Part shown: piece by piece, positions 5,551-6,365 of the stretch
How positions within the stretch are numbered: the stretch's first letter is position 1
Layout of the letters: each line of letters opens with the position of its first letter
DNA from: Burkholderiaceae bacterium
GTDB taxonomy: Bacteria; Pseudomonadota; Gammaproteobacteria; Burkholderiales; Burkholderiaceae_C
DNA length: 6,365 bases
Reading direction: 5' to 3'
Assembly: GCA_023262645.1 (NCBI GenBank)
Contig: JALRAA010000089.1
Coordinates: 1 to 6,365 of the forward strand
Program-made: the position numbers and the translations under genes
The notes under the pieces: model-generated
Databases searched by the model: none
Seen by the model: the letters and a program-made list of their open reading frames with translations, nothing else
What the model was told of the DNA's origin: nothing

Positions 5551-6365
5551 GTGCGTCTTAATTCCATCAAGTTGTCTGGCTTCAAATCGTTTGCCGACGC
5601 CACCAACTTTTTGTTACCGGGACAACTTGTGGGTGTGGTCGGCCCCAATGGGTGTGGCAAGTCCAACATCATTGACGCTGTGCGCTGGGTTTTGGGGGAA
5701 AGCCGCGCCAGCGAATTGCGTGGCGAATCCATGCAAGACGTGATTTTCAATGGCACCAACACGCGCAAACCCGCCAGCCGCGCCAGTGTGGAATTGGTAT
5801 TCGATAACCAATCGCACCGAGCGGGCGGACAGTGGAACCAGTTTGAGGAAATTGCAGTCAAGCGTGTGCTGACGCGTGATGGCAACAGCAGCTACTACAT
5901 CAATAACCAACCGGTACGTCGTCGCGATGTACAAGATGTTTTTCTGGGCACAGGGTTGGGGCCACGCGCTTACGCGATCATTGGTCAAGGGACGATCAGT
6001 CGCATCATCGAATCTAAACCCGAGGAACTCAGGCTGTTTCTGGAAGAAGCCGCTGGTGTTTCCAAATACAAAGAACGCCGCCGTGAAACCGAAAACCGGC
6101 TCAGCGATACGCGCGAAAACCTGACCCGCGTGGAAGACATCTTGCGCGAGCTCAACGCCAATTTGGAAAAGCTTGAACGGCAAGCAGAGGTTGCGCAAAA
6201 GTTCAACGGTTTACAAAAACTCGTCACGCTTCGCCAGCACCAGCAATGGTTTTTGAAGCGGGCCGAAGCCCAAAACGAACAAACCCATTTGCACCAGCAA
6301 GCTGAACAAGCTGCCAATTCTTTAGAAGCCAAGACCTCTGAGTTGCGACAGGTCGAGTCCCATGT
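5551..6365 (+). CDS. smc: Chromosome segregation ATPase Smc, N-terminal part (runs off right edge)
   Basis: Smc works with ScpA and ScpB as a DNA-loop-extruding condensin needed for chromosome compaction and segregation. The 271 visible residues are the N-terminal half of the ATPase head and the start of the first coiled-coil arm; the full protein is usually near 1,170 residues. Visible: MRLNSIKLSGFKSFAD (1-16), Walker A GPNGCGKSN (31-39), IIDAVRWVLGESRASELRG (40-58) with the conserved R57, DVIFNGT (63-69), GTGLGPRAYAIIGQGTIS with Q-loop Gln145, and IIESKPEELRLFLEEAAGVSKYK (about 152-174) leading into heptad-like charged helix to the end. The signature motif and Walker B lie beyond the window. 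The start is GTG 5551: an in-frame TAA at 5545-5547 rules out anything upstream, and a purine-rich ribosome binding site precedes it. It is the second gene of the rightward unit. The intact Walker A and full-length homology show it is not a pseudogene in the part seen. Confidence 0.97.
   Translation, partial: MRLNSIKLSGFKSFADATNFLLPGQLVGVVGPNGCGKSNIIDAVRWVLGESRASELRGESMQDVIFNGTNTRKPASRASVELVFDNQSHRAGGQWNQFEEIAVKRVLTRDGNSSYYINNQPVRRRDVQDVFLGTGLGPRAYAIIGQGTISRIIESKPEELRLFLEEAAGVSKYKERRRETENRLSDTRENLTRVEDILRELNANLEKLERQAEVAQKFNGLQKLVTLRQHQQWFLKRAEAQNEQTHLHQQAEQAANSLEAKTSELRQVESH

Noticed and set aside
5614..6198. 194-codon minus-strand open frame opposite smc
   Set aside because: The plus strand here encodes unmistakable Smc head motifs; the reverse frame has no recognisable domain and is a codon-usage shadow.
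1..6365. Mobile element, CRISPR array, tRNA or defence system
   Set aside because: No transposase, terminal repeats, spaced direct repeats or tRNA-like cloverleaf seen; the space is filled by conserved housekeeping genes.

Overview
The window looks like ordinary chromosomal core from a betaproteobacterium, most likely of the order Burkholderiales. This rests on gene content (a dapC-dapD-dapE-prmB block facing smc), on protein features recalled from that group, and on moderate base composition judged by eye. I cannot name a genus. There are no insertion sequences, phage genes, tRNA or rRNA genes, or CRISPR arrays, and coding density is close to complete.

Left part (1-5120), all on the minus strand: a tightly packed five-gene run read from right to left as dapC, dapD, dapE, prmB and a yheS-type ABC-F ATPase. 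The last gene runs off the left edge and lacks its C-terminal part. Three of the four junctions are 4-base ATGA overlaps, and the dapD/dapE junction has a 2-base gap. None of the five starts has a convincing Shine-Dalgarno sequence, so translational coupling along one mRNA is likely. The first three genes encode the succinylase branch of meso-diaminopimelate/lysine synthesis: DapD succinylates tetrahydrodipicolinate, DapC transaminates the product, and DapE removes succinate. The last two are ribosome-related: PrmB methylates a glutamine of ribosomal protein uL3, and YheS is an ABC-F protein expected to bind the ribosome.

Right part (5119-6365), plus strand: a small protein with a histidine phosphotransfer (Hpt) domain, then 57 bases of spacer, then the 5' 815 bases of smc, the chromosome-condensation ATPase, cut by the right edge. 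The preferred start of the Hpt gene overlaps the dapC start inside one CATG palindrome. There is therefore almost no intergenic space, and promoters for each direction must lie inside the opposite gene.

The least ordinary items are the orphan Hpt protein at this junction, the shared-start divergent arrangement with a 29-base inverted repeat just inside the Hpt gene, and two other perfect inverted repeats buried in dapE and prmB. I found no evidence of a new multi-gene system.
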